Origin: Alphaproteobacteria bacterium
GTDB lineage: Bacteria; Pseudomonadota; Alphaproteobacteria; Rhodobacterales; Rhodobacteraceae
Direction: 5' to 3'
Assembly (NCBI GenBank): GCA_003694465.1
Contig: RFKM01000286.1
Span: 1-6,330, forward strand
DNA length: 6,330 nt
A program made the translations under genes and the position numbers. The notes below the pieces were generated by a model. It was given only the letters and a program-made list of their open reading frames with translations. It searched no databases and was not told the DNA's origin. This document shows, one piece after another, positions 1 through 5,730 of this stretch (position 1 is its first letter; each line of letters opens with the position of its first letter).

Positions 1-225
1 GTTCTCCTCGTTCCGGGCTGGCCGGAAGGGCGCGCGGGGGCTTCGACCCGCGTCGCCCCACCCGCCCATATGCGCCGAAATTCTACCGGGAAAACCGCCC
101 CGCCGGTGCACCTGCTCGCAATGCCCCCGCGGTTGCGACCTCACGGTCGGACCGATTTCTGCCATTCCCAGGCGATCCGGGCCTGGTCGCGCTCCGGGTT
201 CGCGGCTACGGCACCGCGAAGCGGC
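1..225. other. gene-free left edge, possible leader of an off-window minus-strand gene
   Basis: I see no convincing gene here. A 64-codon plus-strand reading frame starting at position 70 has no recognisable domain and runs through the terminator hairpin at 226-254, so I do not call it. On the minus strand the last bases before the window edge read GAGGAG (positions 9 to 4) followed by AAC. This is a good Shine-Dalgarno sequence at the right distance for a start codon just left of position 1. A TAGAAT (minus strand, 85 to 80) could be its -10 element, but no good -35 accompanies it. A small hairpin (CCAGGC 168-173 with GCCTGG 181-186) has no T-run. The leader interpretation is inference. Confidence 0.3.
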
Positions 226-254
226 AAAAAAGGCCGCCCCGGCAGGGCGGCCTT
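226..254 (-). terminator. Rho-independent terminator of the peroxiredoxin gene
   Basis: A perfect 10-bp stem (230-239 pairing with 245-254, AAGGCCGCCC / GGGCGGCCTT) encloses a 5-base loop. Read on the minus strand, the stem is followed directly by a run of six T residues (plus-strand A-run at 226-231). It begins 26 bases after the peroxiredoxin stop codon, in the correct orientation to end that transcript. No gene on the plus strand ends here, so it is a one-sided terminator. Confidence 0.9.
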
Positions 255-280
255 CATGGTTTGACGGTCCGTCCGTCGGT

Positions 281-814
281 TTACTTGTTGGCGCGCAGCC
301 AAGCCAGGACGGTTTCCGGCGCGCTCTCGCCATAGGGGTCTTCGGGGTGGTTGTCTTCGCGGCCCGGCTCCTCGAACCAGGCTTCGATCACCCCGTCATT
401 GACCACCGCGGCATAGCGCCAGGAGCGGTAGCCGAAGCCGAGGTTGGCCTTTTCGACCAGCATGCCGATCTTGCGGGTGAATTCGCCCGAGCCGTCGGGG
501 ATCACCTTGACGTTCTTGATGCCCTGATCCTTGGCCCATTTGTTCATCACGAAGCTGTCGTTCACCGACATGCAGTAGATCTCGTCGATGCCCTCGGCCT
601 TGAAATCGTCATAGCCGTTTTCATAGCCGGGCAGCTGGTAGGTCGAGCAGGTGGGGGTGAAGGCGCCGGGCAGGGAGAACAGCACCACCCGCTTGCCCTT
701 GAAATAATCGTCGGTGGTCATGTCCTGCCAGCGGAACGGGTTGTCGCCGCCGATGGACTCGTCGCGAACGCGGGTGTGGAAGGTGACCTGGGGAACACGG
801 ACGCCGGGATGCAT
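281..814 (-). CDS. peroxiredoxin, Prx5/type II (AhpC-TSA redoxin family)
   Basis: This 177-residue thiol peroxidase would reduce hydrogen and alkyl peroxides in the cytoplasm, probably with glutaredoxin or thioredoxin as reductant. The peroxidatic motif PGAFTPTC lies at residues 49-56, giving catalytic Cys56 and the conserved Thr53. The block around CMSVNDSFVM (81-90) places Cys81 where plant and bacterial type II peroxiredoxins carry their second cysteine. The RYAAVV segment (from Arg133) supplies the conserved arginine and the following strand. There is no signal peptide and no fused glutaredoxin domain. The start is supported by GAGGAA about seven bases upstream of the ATG. The gene is monocistronic, ends in a strong terminator and is divergent from lipA. 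Family assignment is secure; reductant and substrate are inferred from the family. Confidence 0.93.
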   Translation of the reverse strand: MHPGVRVPQVTFHTRVRDESIGGDNPFRWQDMTTDDYFKGKRVVLFSLPGAFTPTCSTYQLPGYENGYDDFKAEGIDEIYCMSVNDSFVMNKWAKDQGIKNVKVIPDGSGEFTRKIGMLVEKANLGFGYRSWRYAAVVNDGVIEAWFEEPGREDNHPEDPYGESAPETVLAWLRANK

Positions 815-889
815 GGGAATTTCCTCGCTGTTGCAGAATTTCGTCTTGCCGGGGCACGGGGGCTTGCCGCCCGGCCCGGCACTGGCAAT

Positions 890-918
890 TTCTTAGAATG
901 ATTCCAGACTGTGCGCAA
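890..918 (-). promoter_or_regulatory. possible peroxiredoxin promoter with overlapping palindrome
   Basis: On the minus strand TTGCGC (918 to 913) and TAAGAA (895 to 890) are separated by 17 bases, each matching the sigma70 consensus at only three of six positions. The element sits in a short AT-rich island in an otherwise GC-rich region. It overlaps the partly symmetric sequence TTAGAA-TGA-TTCCAG (893-907), which resembles the alphaproteobacterial Irr/iron-control-element pattern TTAGAA-N3-TTCTAA, although only four of six arm pairs match. Both the promoter and the operator reading are tentative. Confidence 0.25.
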
Positions 919-1019
919 GGTGACCAGACCGCGCAGCCTGCCGGCGTGGGGCTCTTTTCGGTCATTCGGGGCAGAGCGGGGCTTGCGCCGCCTGCATGGC
1001 AGCCACGCGCGCTTTCGGT

Positions 1020-1048
1020 GTGACAGCCGGCCCGGCGCGGCGTATAAG
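1020..1048 (+). promoter_or_regulatory. sigma70-type promoter of lipA
   Basis: GTGACA (1020-1025, five of six matches to TTGACA) and TATAAG (1043-1048, five of six matches to TATAAT) are separated by the optimal 17 bases. Transcription would begin near 1055, just before the GGAGGA ribosome-binding site at 1058-1063, giving a leader of only about 14 bases. The short leader leaves little room for RNA-based control, so any regulation is probably at initiation. The elements are seen directly; their activity is inferred. Confidence 0.6.
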
Positions 1049-1068
1049 GCGCCAACCGGAGGAAAGAC

Positions 1069-2019
1069 ATGCGCGATCTGAAAACCCCCGAAGGCCGGCA
1101 CCCCGAAAAGGCCCATCGCCCCGACAATGCCCAGCCGAAGAAACCCGCCTGGATCCGGGTCAAGGCCCCCGGCGGGGCGGGCTATGCCGAGACCCACCGG
1201 ATCATGCGCGCCCACGGGCTGGCGACGGTCTGCGAAGAGGCCGGCTGCCCGAATGTCGGCGAGTGCTGGAACCACGGCCATGCCACGATGATGATCATGG
1301 GCGAGATCTGCACTCGCGGCTGCACCTTCTGCAACGTGGCCACCGGCAAGCCCGGCCCGCTCGACGCCTTCGAGCCGGGGCGGGTGGCCGACGCGGTGAA
1401 GAAGCTGGGGCTGAAGCACGTGGTCATCACAAGCGTCGACCGCGACGACGTGCCCGACGGCGGCGCCGAGCACTTTGCCATGACGATCCGCGCCATCCGC
1501 CGGCAAAGCCCGGAAACGACGATCGAGATTCTCACCCCCGATTTCCTGAAGGCCGAACCGGGGGCGCTGGAGGTGGTGGTCGCGGCGAAGCCCGACGTGT
1601 TCAACCACAACCTAGAAACCGTCCCCGGCCTCTACCCCGAGGTACGCCCCGGCGCGCGCTATTTCCACTCGCTGCGGCTTCTGCAACGGGTCAAGGAACT
1701 CGACCCGGCGATGTTCACCAAGTCGGGGATCATGGTCGGCCTCGGCGAAGACCGGCAGGCGGTGATGCAGGTGATGGACGACATGCGCGCGGCGGATGTC
1801 GATTTCCTGACCATCGGCCAGTATCTGCAACCGACGCCGAAGCACCACCGGGTGGCGCGTTTCGTCACGCCGGAGGAATTCGCCGATTACGAGAAGGCGG
1901 CCTGGGGCAAGGGCTTCCTGATGGTCTCGGCCACGCCGCTGACGCGCTCCTCCTACCACGCGGGCGACGATTTCGCGCGCCTGCGGGCCAACCGCCTCGC
2001 GCGGCTCGGCCGGGGCTGA
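1069..2019 (+). CDS. lipA: lipoyl synthase (radical SAM)
   Basis: LipA inserts two sulfur atoms at C6 and C8 of a protein-bound octanoyl chain, making the lipoyl cofactor of pyruvate and 2-oxoglutarate dehydrogenases and the glycine cleavage system. The 316-residue protein has both diagnostic clusters. The auxiliary cluster motif C-x4-C-x5-C is at Cys55, Cys60 and Cys66, and the radical SAM motif CTRGCTFC is at Cys81, Cys85 and Cys88. The C-terminal RSSYHAG (293-299) carries the serine that ligates the auxiliary cluster in this family. Length is typical and no key residue is missing. GGAGGA six bases-plus upstream and a good promoter fix the start. lipB is not adjacent in this window. The gene is divergent from peroxiredoxin and converges on the GyrI-like gene with 21 bases between the stop codons. 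Confidence 0.98.
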   Translation: MRDLKTPEGRHPEKAHRPDNAQPKKPAWIRVKAPGGAGYAETHRIMRAHGLATVCEEAGCPNVGECWNHGHATMMIMGEICTRGCTFCNVATGKPGPLDAFEPGRVADAVKKLGLKHVVITSVDRDDVPDGGAEHFAMTIRAIRRQSPETTIEILTPDFLKAEPGALEVVVAAKPDVFNHNLETVPGLYPEVRPGARYFHSLRLLQRVKELDPAMFTKSGIMVGLGEDRQAVMQVMDDMRAADVDFLTIGQYLQPTPKHHRVARFVTPEEFADYEKAAWGKGFLMVSATPLTRSSYHAGDDFARLRANRLARLGRG

Positions 2020-2046
2020 CGGCGGGGCGGGCCGCGGAGGTCAGCC
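2014..2046. terminator. possible shared hairpin between the lipA and GyrI-like gene ends
   Basis: GGCTGAC (2014-2020) and GTCAGCC (2040-2046) form a perfect 7-bp inverted repeat with a 19-base GC-rich loop, and each arm contains the TGA stop of one of the two converging genes. There is no T-run on either strand, so it is not a canonical intrinsic terminator. It could serve as a bidirectional transcript-end structure, or it may be a chance repeat. Confidence 0.25.
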
Positions 2047-2505
2047 GCGCACAGCCTGGTAGAGCTCGGTCAGAAGCTGCTCTTCCGGCACCTGATCGGG
2101 GCTGTTGAGGTAGATCTCCCATGTCGGGGCGATCCACTCCAGACCCTCTGCGGTGACGAAGGCGTGCATCTTGCCGTAGGTCTCGCGGATATTGCCGTAG
2201 CTGCCCCGGTGCAGCCCGTGCACCGCCCGCCCGGCGGGGGTGACATCGGCCTTCACCGCGCCTTGGGCGGCGGCCATGTCCTCGCGCGAGATCACGAATC
2301 CGGCGCGAAAGTCCATCTTTTCAGGGCCATAGCTGGTATAGACCGCAATCGCCCCGCCGGCGGGGGCGATGCCGTGGTGCTCCATGAAGGCCCAGACCTC
2401 GCCGAAGGCCGGGCCGATGACGCTGCCGATCTCATCGGGCGCGGCGCTGCGTTCGACAAAGAGGTAGGGTGTGGGTTCGGCATCGACGATCCGGAAGGGG
2501 TTCAT
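2041..2505 (-). CDS. GyrI-like / AraC-effector-binding-domain protein (stand-alone)
   Basis: This 154-residue protein matches the GyrI-like small-molecule-binding fold (the SOUL-like two-repeat domain also used as effector domain by AraC- and MerR-family regulators such as Rob and BmrR). Supporting segments are the N-terminal strand ending in FVERSA, the GxxxxxFGEVWAFMEHHGI helix, AIAVYTSYG near residues 52-60, and the family's C-terminal signature WEIYLNSPDQVPEEQLLTELY (129-149), with its conserved acidic residue at Glu130. No DNA-binding helix-turn-helix is present, so it acts alone. I chose the ATG at 2505 because GAGGAG lies six bases upstream and homology begins there; the reading frame is open further upstream, but that part resembles nothing. 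Ligand and role are unknown; known stand-alone members bind hydrophobic cations, hydrolyse electrophiles or modulate gyrase. Confidence 0.85.
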   Translation of the reverse strand: MNPFRIVDAEPTPYLFVERSAAPDEIGSVIGPAFGEVWAFMEHHGIAPAGGAIAVYTSYGPEKMDFRAGFVISREDMAAAQGAVKADVTPAGRAVHGLHRGSYGNIRETYGKMHAFVTAEGLEWIAPTWEIYLNSPDQVPEEQLLTELYQAVRG

Positions 2506-2891
2506 GGGCGGCTCCTCGGTTTTCGCGGCGGCGCGCGCCGGGGCAAGCGCTCCACGGTGGCGCTGACGCCTTGGGTCGGGATGGATCCATACTGCACCAA
2601 GGGGGCCAAATCCGCCAGAACTGGTTTCGTCAGATCGGATCGCCCCAAAGGGAGGGCATCGGGCTGCAAGGCGAATTGGAGCGGGGCATCGATCTCGCGG
2701 ACAACACAAGGCAGTCGCCGCACGCGCCCCGGGCGACCGTCAGGACTCCACGAATCTGGATTCGCGTGGGGTTGGGTGACGACCCGTGGCCGGGGGCGCC
2801 ACGCCTTCTTTGGGCGCACTTGGACGCGTCGCCCGTCGCGAAACCCGTCGACCCCATGGAGGCGGGCAAGCGCCCCGTCTCCCGACCCGCC
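2506..2891. other. 386-base gene-free stretch
   Basis: No reading frame here resembles a known protein; long open frames exist only because stop codons are rare in GC-rich DNA. The part next to 2505 must hold the promoter and GAGGAG ribosome-binding site (2512-2517, minus strand) of the GyrI-like gene, but I cannot identify a good -35/-10 pair. Structural elements seen are the 10-bp perfect palindrome ATGGATCCAT (2581-2590), a GAAT-CTGG-ATTC hairpin with further CCAC/GTGG pairing (2748-2769), and CGTGGC/GCCACG (2785-2803) followed by CCTTCTTT. The last looks like a weak plus-strand terminator. The right end contains the inverted repeat at the cytochrome stop codon. Confidence 0.6.
2785..2811 (+). 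terminator. weak terminator-like hairpin in the non-coding stretch
   Basis: CGTGGC (2785-2790) pairs perfectly with GCCACG (2798-2803) around a 7-base loop and is followed on the plus strand by CCTTCTTT (2804-2811). Orientation is plus, yet no recognised plus-strand gene precedes it within this stretch, so it would only make sense as the end of an unannotated RNA. The stem is short and the T-run interrupted, so it may be chance. Confidence 0.2.
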
Positions 2892-2893
2892 TC
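2859..2893 (-). terminator. inverted repeat at the end of the cytochrome operon
   Basis: GAGGCGGG (2859-2866) and CCCGCCTC (2886-2893) are a perfect 8-bp inverted repeat with a 19-base loop, with one arm reaching into the stop codon of the two-heme cytochrome gene. No T-run follows on the minus strand. It may act as a 3' stabilising hairpin or a Rho-assisted end; the function is inferred. Confidence 0.3.
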
Positions 2894-3791
2894 AGTCGGC
2901 AAGCGGAAGGCGCTTGAGATAGGCCGCCACCGCGCGCCGGTCGGCCTCGGGCAGGGCGGCGAGATCCTCGACGACGAGGGCCATGTGGCCGCCGGCGCTG
3001 TCATAATCCGGGGTGAAGCCGGTGGTGAAATATTCGACGAGATCGGCCTCGGACCAGTCGAGGGCCGGGGGCGTCAGGTCGGGAAAGCGCCCCTTGCCCG
3101 AAGGGTCGGGCGCGCCGGTGAGCCAGGCGCTGCCACCCTTCAGCCCGCCGAGGGCCGTGCGCGGGGTGTGGCATTCGCCGCAATGGGCCAGCGCCTCGAC
3201 GATCACCCGCCCGCGGGCCACCGGCTCGGGCAGATCGCCCTGCATGACCCAGCCCGGGCGCAGGTAGAGCGCCTTCCACAGACCGAGGCCGGCGCGGATC
3301 GAGAAGGGGAAGGGCAGATCGTGCGGCTGGCTCGGCGCCGGGCTCGGGGGCAGGGTGGCGAGATAGGCGGCGAGGTCGACCACCTGCTGCGGGGTCATCC
3401 GGATGAAGCTGGCATAGGGAAAGACCGGGTAGTAATGGCGCCCGTCCGGCGAGGTGCCGTTGTGCAGCGCGTTCCACAGGTCGATCGGCCGCCAGCGCCC
3501 GATGCCCGCCTCCGGGTCGGGGCTGATGTTGGGGGCGGTGAAGGTGCCGAAGGGCGAGGCAAAGCGCATCCCGCCCGAAAGCACCAGCCGCGCCTCGCCC
3601 TCGGCCCCGGGGGCGGCGTGGCAGGGCGCGCAACCGGCGGCGGTAAAGACGAGGGCGCCGCGCGCGACATCGGGCTCGAGCCCGGCCAGAACCTCTGGCC
3701 CGTCGGCGCGCGGAGCGGTCAGCCACAGCACCGCGAGCCCGGCCAGAAGCGCGGCGAAAACGAGCGTTGCGATGAGCGCGATCGGGCGCAT
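2892..3791 (-). CDS. membrane-anchored two-heme cytochrome c
   Basis: The 299-residue protein has an N-terminal hydrophobic segment (about residues 4-24) that would export it and probably anchor it to the periplasmic face of the membrane. Two cytochrome c domains follow. The first has heme motif CAPCH (54-58) and the conserved FGTFTAPNISPD block (81-92) and YPVFPY (121-126). The second has CGECH (204-208). Met132 and Met270 are candidate sixth ligands, by analogy to the family. This resembles the two-domain cytochromes that accept electrons from periplasmic dehydrogenases, but no dehydrogenase is in the window. The ATG lacks a clear ribosome-binding site and follows an in-frame TGA by 12 bases, so no upstream start is possible. 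Translation may rely on coupling to the cytochrome c' gene 71 bases upstream. The partner and substrate are unknown. Confidence 0.9.
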   Translation of the reverse strand: MRPIALIATLVFAALLAGLAVLWLTAPRADGPEVLAGLEPDVARGALVFTAAGCAPCHAAPGAEGEARLVLSGGMRFASPFGTFTAPNISPDPEAGIGRWRPIDLWNALHNGTSPDGRHYYPVFPYASFIRMTPQQVVDLAAYLATLPPSPAPSQPHDLPFPFSIRAGLGLWKALYLRPGWVMQGDLPEPVARGRVIVEALAHCGECHTPRTALGGLKGGSAWLTGAPDPSGKGRFPDLTPPALDWSEADLVEYFTTGFTPDYDSAGGHMALVVEDLAALPEADRRAVAAYLKRLPLAD

Positions 3792-3862
3792 GGGCGGTCC
3801 GGGTCAGGGGCGCGAAAGGGCGGGTCGGCCGGGGCGCGGGCGCGCCCCGACTGGCTCTGCGC

Positions 3863-4342
3863 CTATTTCATCGAGGCGCGATAGACCTTGTGGCAACCGC
3901 CGCAGGCCGCGCCCAGCGGGCCCATCGCCCCCTGCAGGCTCTCGAGCCCCTTCGGCGCGGCTTCGGCCATCGCTTCGGTGGCGGCCTGAAGCGCCTGTCC
4001 CTTGGCCGCGAATCCGGCAAAGTCTTCCCAGATCGCCGGCAGGGCGTGCGTGCCTTCGATGCTTGCGTTGTCAGTCCCTGCGGGCCACATCGCCTTGCCG
4101 TTGAGATGCGAGAGCGCGGCAAGGTTCCGTGCCGCCGCCGCCGCCGCTTCGGCATCATAGGGCATGTTGCCCTTCGCCATCGCCCCGAGGGTGCCGATGT
4201 TGAAGGCATAAAGCCGCATCAGCGACTGGCGCGCGGTCACGGCCGGATTGTCGGACCCTTGCGCCTGCGCGCTGAGGGCAACGGCGCCAGCCACGAGCGC
4301 CCCGGCGCCGAGGCCGAGGATTGTCGAACGAAGACGAGACAT
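3863..4342 (-). CDS. cycP: cytochrome c'
   Basis: Cytochrome c' is a periplasmic four-helix-bundle heme protein with a five-coordinate high-spin heme that binds NO, and in related bacteria it contributes to nitric oxide tolerance. The 159-residue precursor has a signal peptide with likely cleavage after SAQA (Ala27), leaving about 132 residues, the usual size. The family layout is clear: first helix with RQSLMRLYAFNIGTLGAMAKG-like sequence (39-58), PYDAEAA, then WEDFAGF, and a C-terminal heme motif CGGCH (147-151) followed by KVYR. A run of six alanines (65-70 region) reflects GCC repeats. The reading frame extends upstream to 4450, but the ATG at 4342 is chosen because the signal peptide begins there and AAGGGA lies eight bases upstream. 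It is the first gene of the probable cytochrome operon. The symbol follows Rhodobacter usage. Confidence 0.92.
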   Translation of the reverse strand: MSRLRSTILGLGAGALVAGAVALSAQAQGSDNPAVTARQSLMRLYAFNIGTLGAMAKGNMPYDAEAAAAAARNLAALSHLNGKAMWPAGTDNASIEGTHALPAIWEDFAGFAAKGQALQAATEAMAEAAPKGLESLQGAMGPLGAACGGCHKVYRASMK

Positions 4343-4440
4343 GGTGTGGATCCCTTTCCTGAAATCTACTCGTGTCCGAGCATGGTATCTGATAGAAAAT
4401 TTGAAGGAAGCCCGAAAATTCGCGGAAGGTCTGTGCAAAA
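4343..4440. promoter_or_regulatory. divergent promoter region between cytochrome c' and lysR genes
   Basis: This 98-base region must contain both divergent promoters and is clearly richer in A and T than its surroundings. It includes the small palindrome TATC-T-GATA (4386-4394) and CGAA-AA-TTCG (4413-4422). On the minus strand TATCAG, 17 bases from a poor -35 (TTTCGG), is a candidate cytochrome promoter; a weak -35 is compatible with activator dependence. The lysR start is preceded by GGAAGG (4424-4429), 11 bases away, somewhat far. LysR-type regulators usually bind such divergent regions, but the site itself is not proven. Confidence 0.5.
4395..4428 (+). repeat. imperfect tandem direct repeat upstream of lysR
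   Basis: Unit one GAAAATT-TGAA-GGAAG (4395-4410) and unit two GAAAATT-CGC-GGAAG (4414-4428) share 12 identical bases in two blocks. Their starts are 19 bases apart, close to two helical turns. The second unit's GGAAG doubles as the lysR ribosome-binding site. Such spacing suits binding of a dimeric or tetrameric regulator, but chance cannot be excluded for a repeat this short. Confidence 0.5.
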
Positions 4441-5322
4441 ATGCAATCATCGCGCCTCGACTGGGACGATGTCCGCGTGGCTCTCGCGGTCGCGCGCCAC
4501 GGCACCCTCGCCGGGGCGGCCCGCGCGCTCGGGGTCAACCACGCCACGGTGATGCGCAGGGTAGGGCGGATCGAGGCGGCGGCGGGGCTTGCGCTGTTCG
4601 ACCGGACGGCGCGCGGCTATGCCCTCGCCCCCGGCCGGCGCCGTGTGCTCGCCGCGATGGAAGACATGGAACGGGCCAGCGAGGGGCTGATCCGCGCTCT
4701 GGCCAACGCCCGCGCCCCGATGGCCGGCACGGTGCATGTCACCTCGACCGACACGCTCTGCCTGACGGTGCTGCCGGGCGTTGCCGCCGAAATCGCCGGC
4801 GCCGCCGAAGGGGTGAAGATCGACATCAAGGCCGAGAACCGCCACGCCGATCTCGCCCGGCTCGACGCCGATGTCGCCGTGCGCCCGGCCGCAAGCCTGC
4901 CCGAGGGGCTTGTCGGCACACGGGCCGCAAGGATGGGCTTCGCCGTCTATGCCAGCCCCGAGGCGCCGGCGCACTGGCTGGGGTTGAGCGGGGCGCTCTC
5001 CCGGGCCAGACCGGCGGCATGGCTGGCCGAGGCGATCCCGCCGGCGCAGATCGCCGCCAGCGCCGACAGCTTTCTCGTCCTGCGCGAGATGGCGGCGGCG
5101 GGGCAGGGGCGGGCGATCTTGCCGGCGATCCTTGGCGAGGCCGACCCGCGCCTGCGCCGCCTCGACGGGGCGATGCCGCCGCTCGCCACCGAGATCTGGG
5201 TTGCCACCCACCGCGACCTCGCGGGCGTGCCGCGCATCCGCCTCGTGCGCGACATGATCGCCGAATCGCTGGGTCGCCGGGCGGCGCAGCTGCTCGGCCC
5301 CGCCGCCGCCAACGCCCCGTGA
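4441..5322 (+). CDS. LysR-type transcriptional regulator
   Basis: The 293-residue protein begins with the LysR winged helix-turn-helix (about residues 7-65): DWDDVRVALAVARHGTLAGAARALGVN, then the recognition helix with HATVMRRVGRIEAAAGLALFDR, then RGYALAPG. A linker helix (about 67-90) follows, then an effector-binding domain from about residue 96 (GTVHVTSTDTL) with the typical late glycine-rich GQGRAILPAIL (221-231). Size is normal and the domain order intact. The ATG lies at the expected distance from the first helix, preceded by GGAAGG. The gene is divergent from the cytochrome c'/two-heme cytochrome operon, the classical LysR arrangement, so that operon is the most likely target, besides autoregulation. 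The next gene starts 45 bases downstream on the same strand and may be cotranscribed. The inducer cannot be deduced. Confidence 0.93.
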   Translation: MQSSRLDWDDVRVALAVARHGTLAGAARALGVNHATVMRRVGRIEAAAGLALFDRTARGYALAPGRRRVLAAMEDMERASEGLIRALANARAPMAGTVHVTSTDTLCLTVLPGVAAEIAGAAEGVKIDIKAENRHADLARLDADVAVRPAASLPEGLVGTRAARMGFAVYASPEAPAHWLGLSGALSRARPAAWLAEAIPPAQIAASADSFLVLREMAAAGQGRAILPAILGEADPRLRRLDGAMPPLATEIWVATHRDLAGVPRIRLVRDMIAESLGRRAAQLLGPAAANAP

Positions 5323-5367
5323 CGCCCACGGCCCCCGACAATCCAACCCTGCCCGAAAGGAAACACC

Positions 5368-5721
5368 ATGACCGAAACACCGCTTTCCCGCCGCCGCTGC
5401 AAGGATCTGCCCAAGGGCACGCCGGCGCTCGCCGATGCCGCCGCCCGTGCCCTGCTGGCCGAGCTTCACCCCGACTGGCGCATCGACGGCGCGGTGCTCA
5501 CCCGGCGCTTTGCCCTCAAGGGCTTCGCCCCGGCGGTGATGCTGGCCAATGCCGCCGCCTTCCTCGCCGAGCGCGAAAACCACCACCCTGACATCGGCTT
5601 CGGCTGGGGCTGGTGCGCGGTCAGCTTCACCACCCATTCGGTGGGCGGGCTGTCAGAGAACGATTTCATCTGCGCCGCAAAGCTCGACGAACTGGTTGCG
5701 GGGGGCGGGGCCGGGCAGTAA
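5368..5721 (+). CDS. pterin-4a-carbinolamine dehydratase
   Basis: This 117-residue protein belongs to the PCD/DCoH family, which dehydrates 4a-hydroxytetrahydropterin so that the cofactor of aromatic amino acid hydroxylases can be recycled. The diagnostic region is intact: ENHHPD (70-75) with the paired catalytic histidines His72 and His73, then the aromatic strand through CAVSFTTH with His90, and GGLSENDF with Asp99. The N-terminal part containing HPDWRIDG (34-41) also fits the family. AAAGGAAA just upstream (5356-5363) supports the start. No phenylalanine hydroxylase gene (phhA) is in the window, so the physiological role is open; some bacterial members act in other pterin or molybdenum-cofactor contexts. 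It lies 45 bases after lysR and 9 bases before tgt, so the three may share a transcript. Confidence 0.93.
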   Translation: MTETPLSRRRCKDLPKGTPALADAAARALLAELHPDWRIDGAVLTRRFALKGFAPAVMLANAAAFLAERENHHPDIGFGWGWCAVSFTTHSVGGLSENDFICAAKLDELVAGGGAGQ

Positions 5722-5730
5722 AGCGGCGCC

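Noticed and set aside
1..225. Possible small stable RNA (signal-recognition-particle RNA, tmRNA or tRNA)
   Set aside because: I looked for the conserved SRP loop, tRNA T-arm pattern and acceptor end on both strands and found none.
70..264. 64-codon plus-strand reading frame
   Set aside because: It has no ribosome-binding site or recognisable domain and runs straight through the intrinsic terminator of the peroxiredoxin gene.
2506..2709. N-terminal extension of the GyrI-like protein to the ATG at 2709
   Set aside because: The extension is cysteine/proline/arginine-rich and unlike the family, whereas the ATG at 2505 has a GAGGAG site six bases upstream and starts at the domain boundary.
2502..2819. 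105-codon minus-strand reading frame upstream of the GyrI-like gene
   Set aside because: It overlaps the GyrI-like start and its ribosome-binding site, and I recognise no family in it. It could be a decayed gene, but nothing in the sequence shows that.
2469..3884. 471-codon plus-strand reading frame
   Set aside because: It lies antisense to the two-heme cytochrome gene, which has clear heme motifs; its own protein is arginine/glycine-rich without any domain. Long antisense frames are expected in GC-rich DNA.
4129..4146. GCC repeat resembling a microsatellite
   Set aside because: It simply encodes the alanine run in cytochrome c', within a helix or loop of the normal fold, and is ordinary in GC-rich genes.
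4343..4450. N-terminal extension of cytochrome c' to the ATG at 4450
   Set aside because: It would bury the signal peptide inside the protein and overlap the lysR start; the ATG at 4342 has its own ribosome-binding site.
4447..5637. 396-codon minus-strand reading frame
   Set aside because: It is antisense to the well-supported LysR and pterin dehydratase genes and shows only low-complexity, histidine/glycine/arginine-rich sequence.
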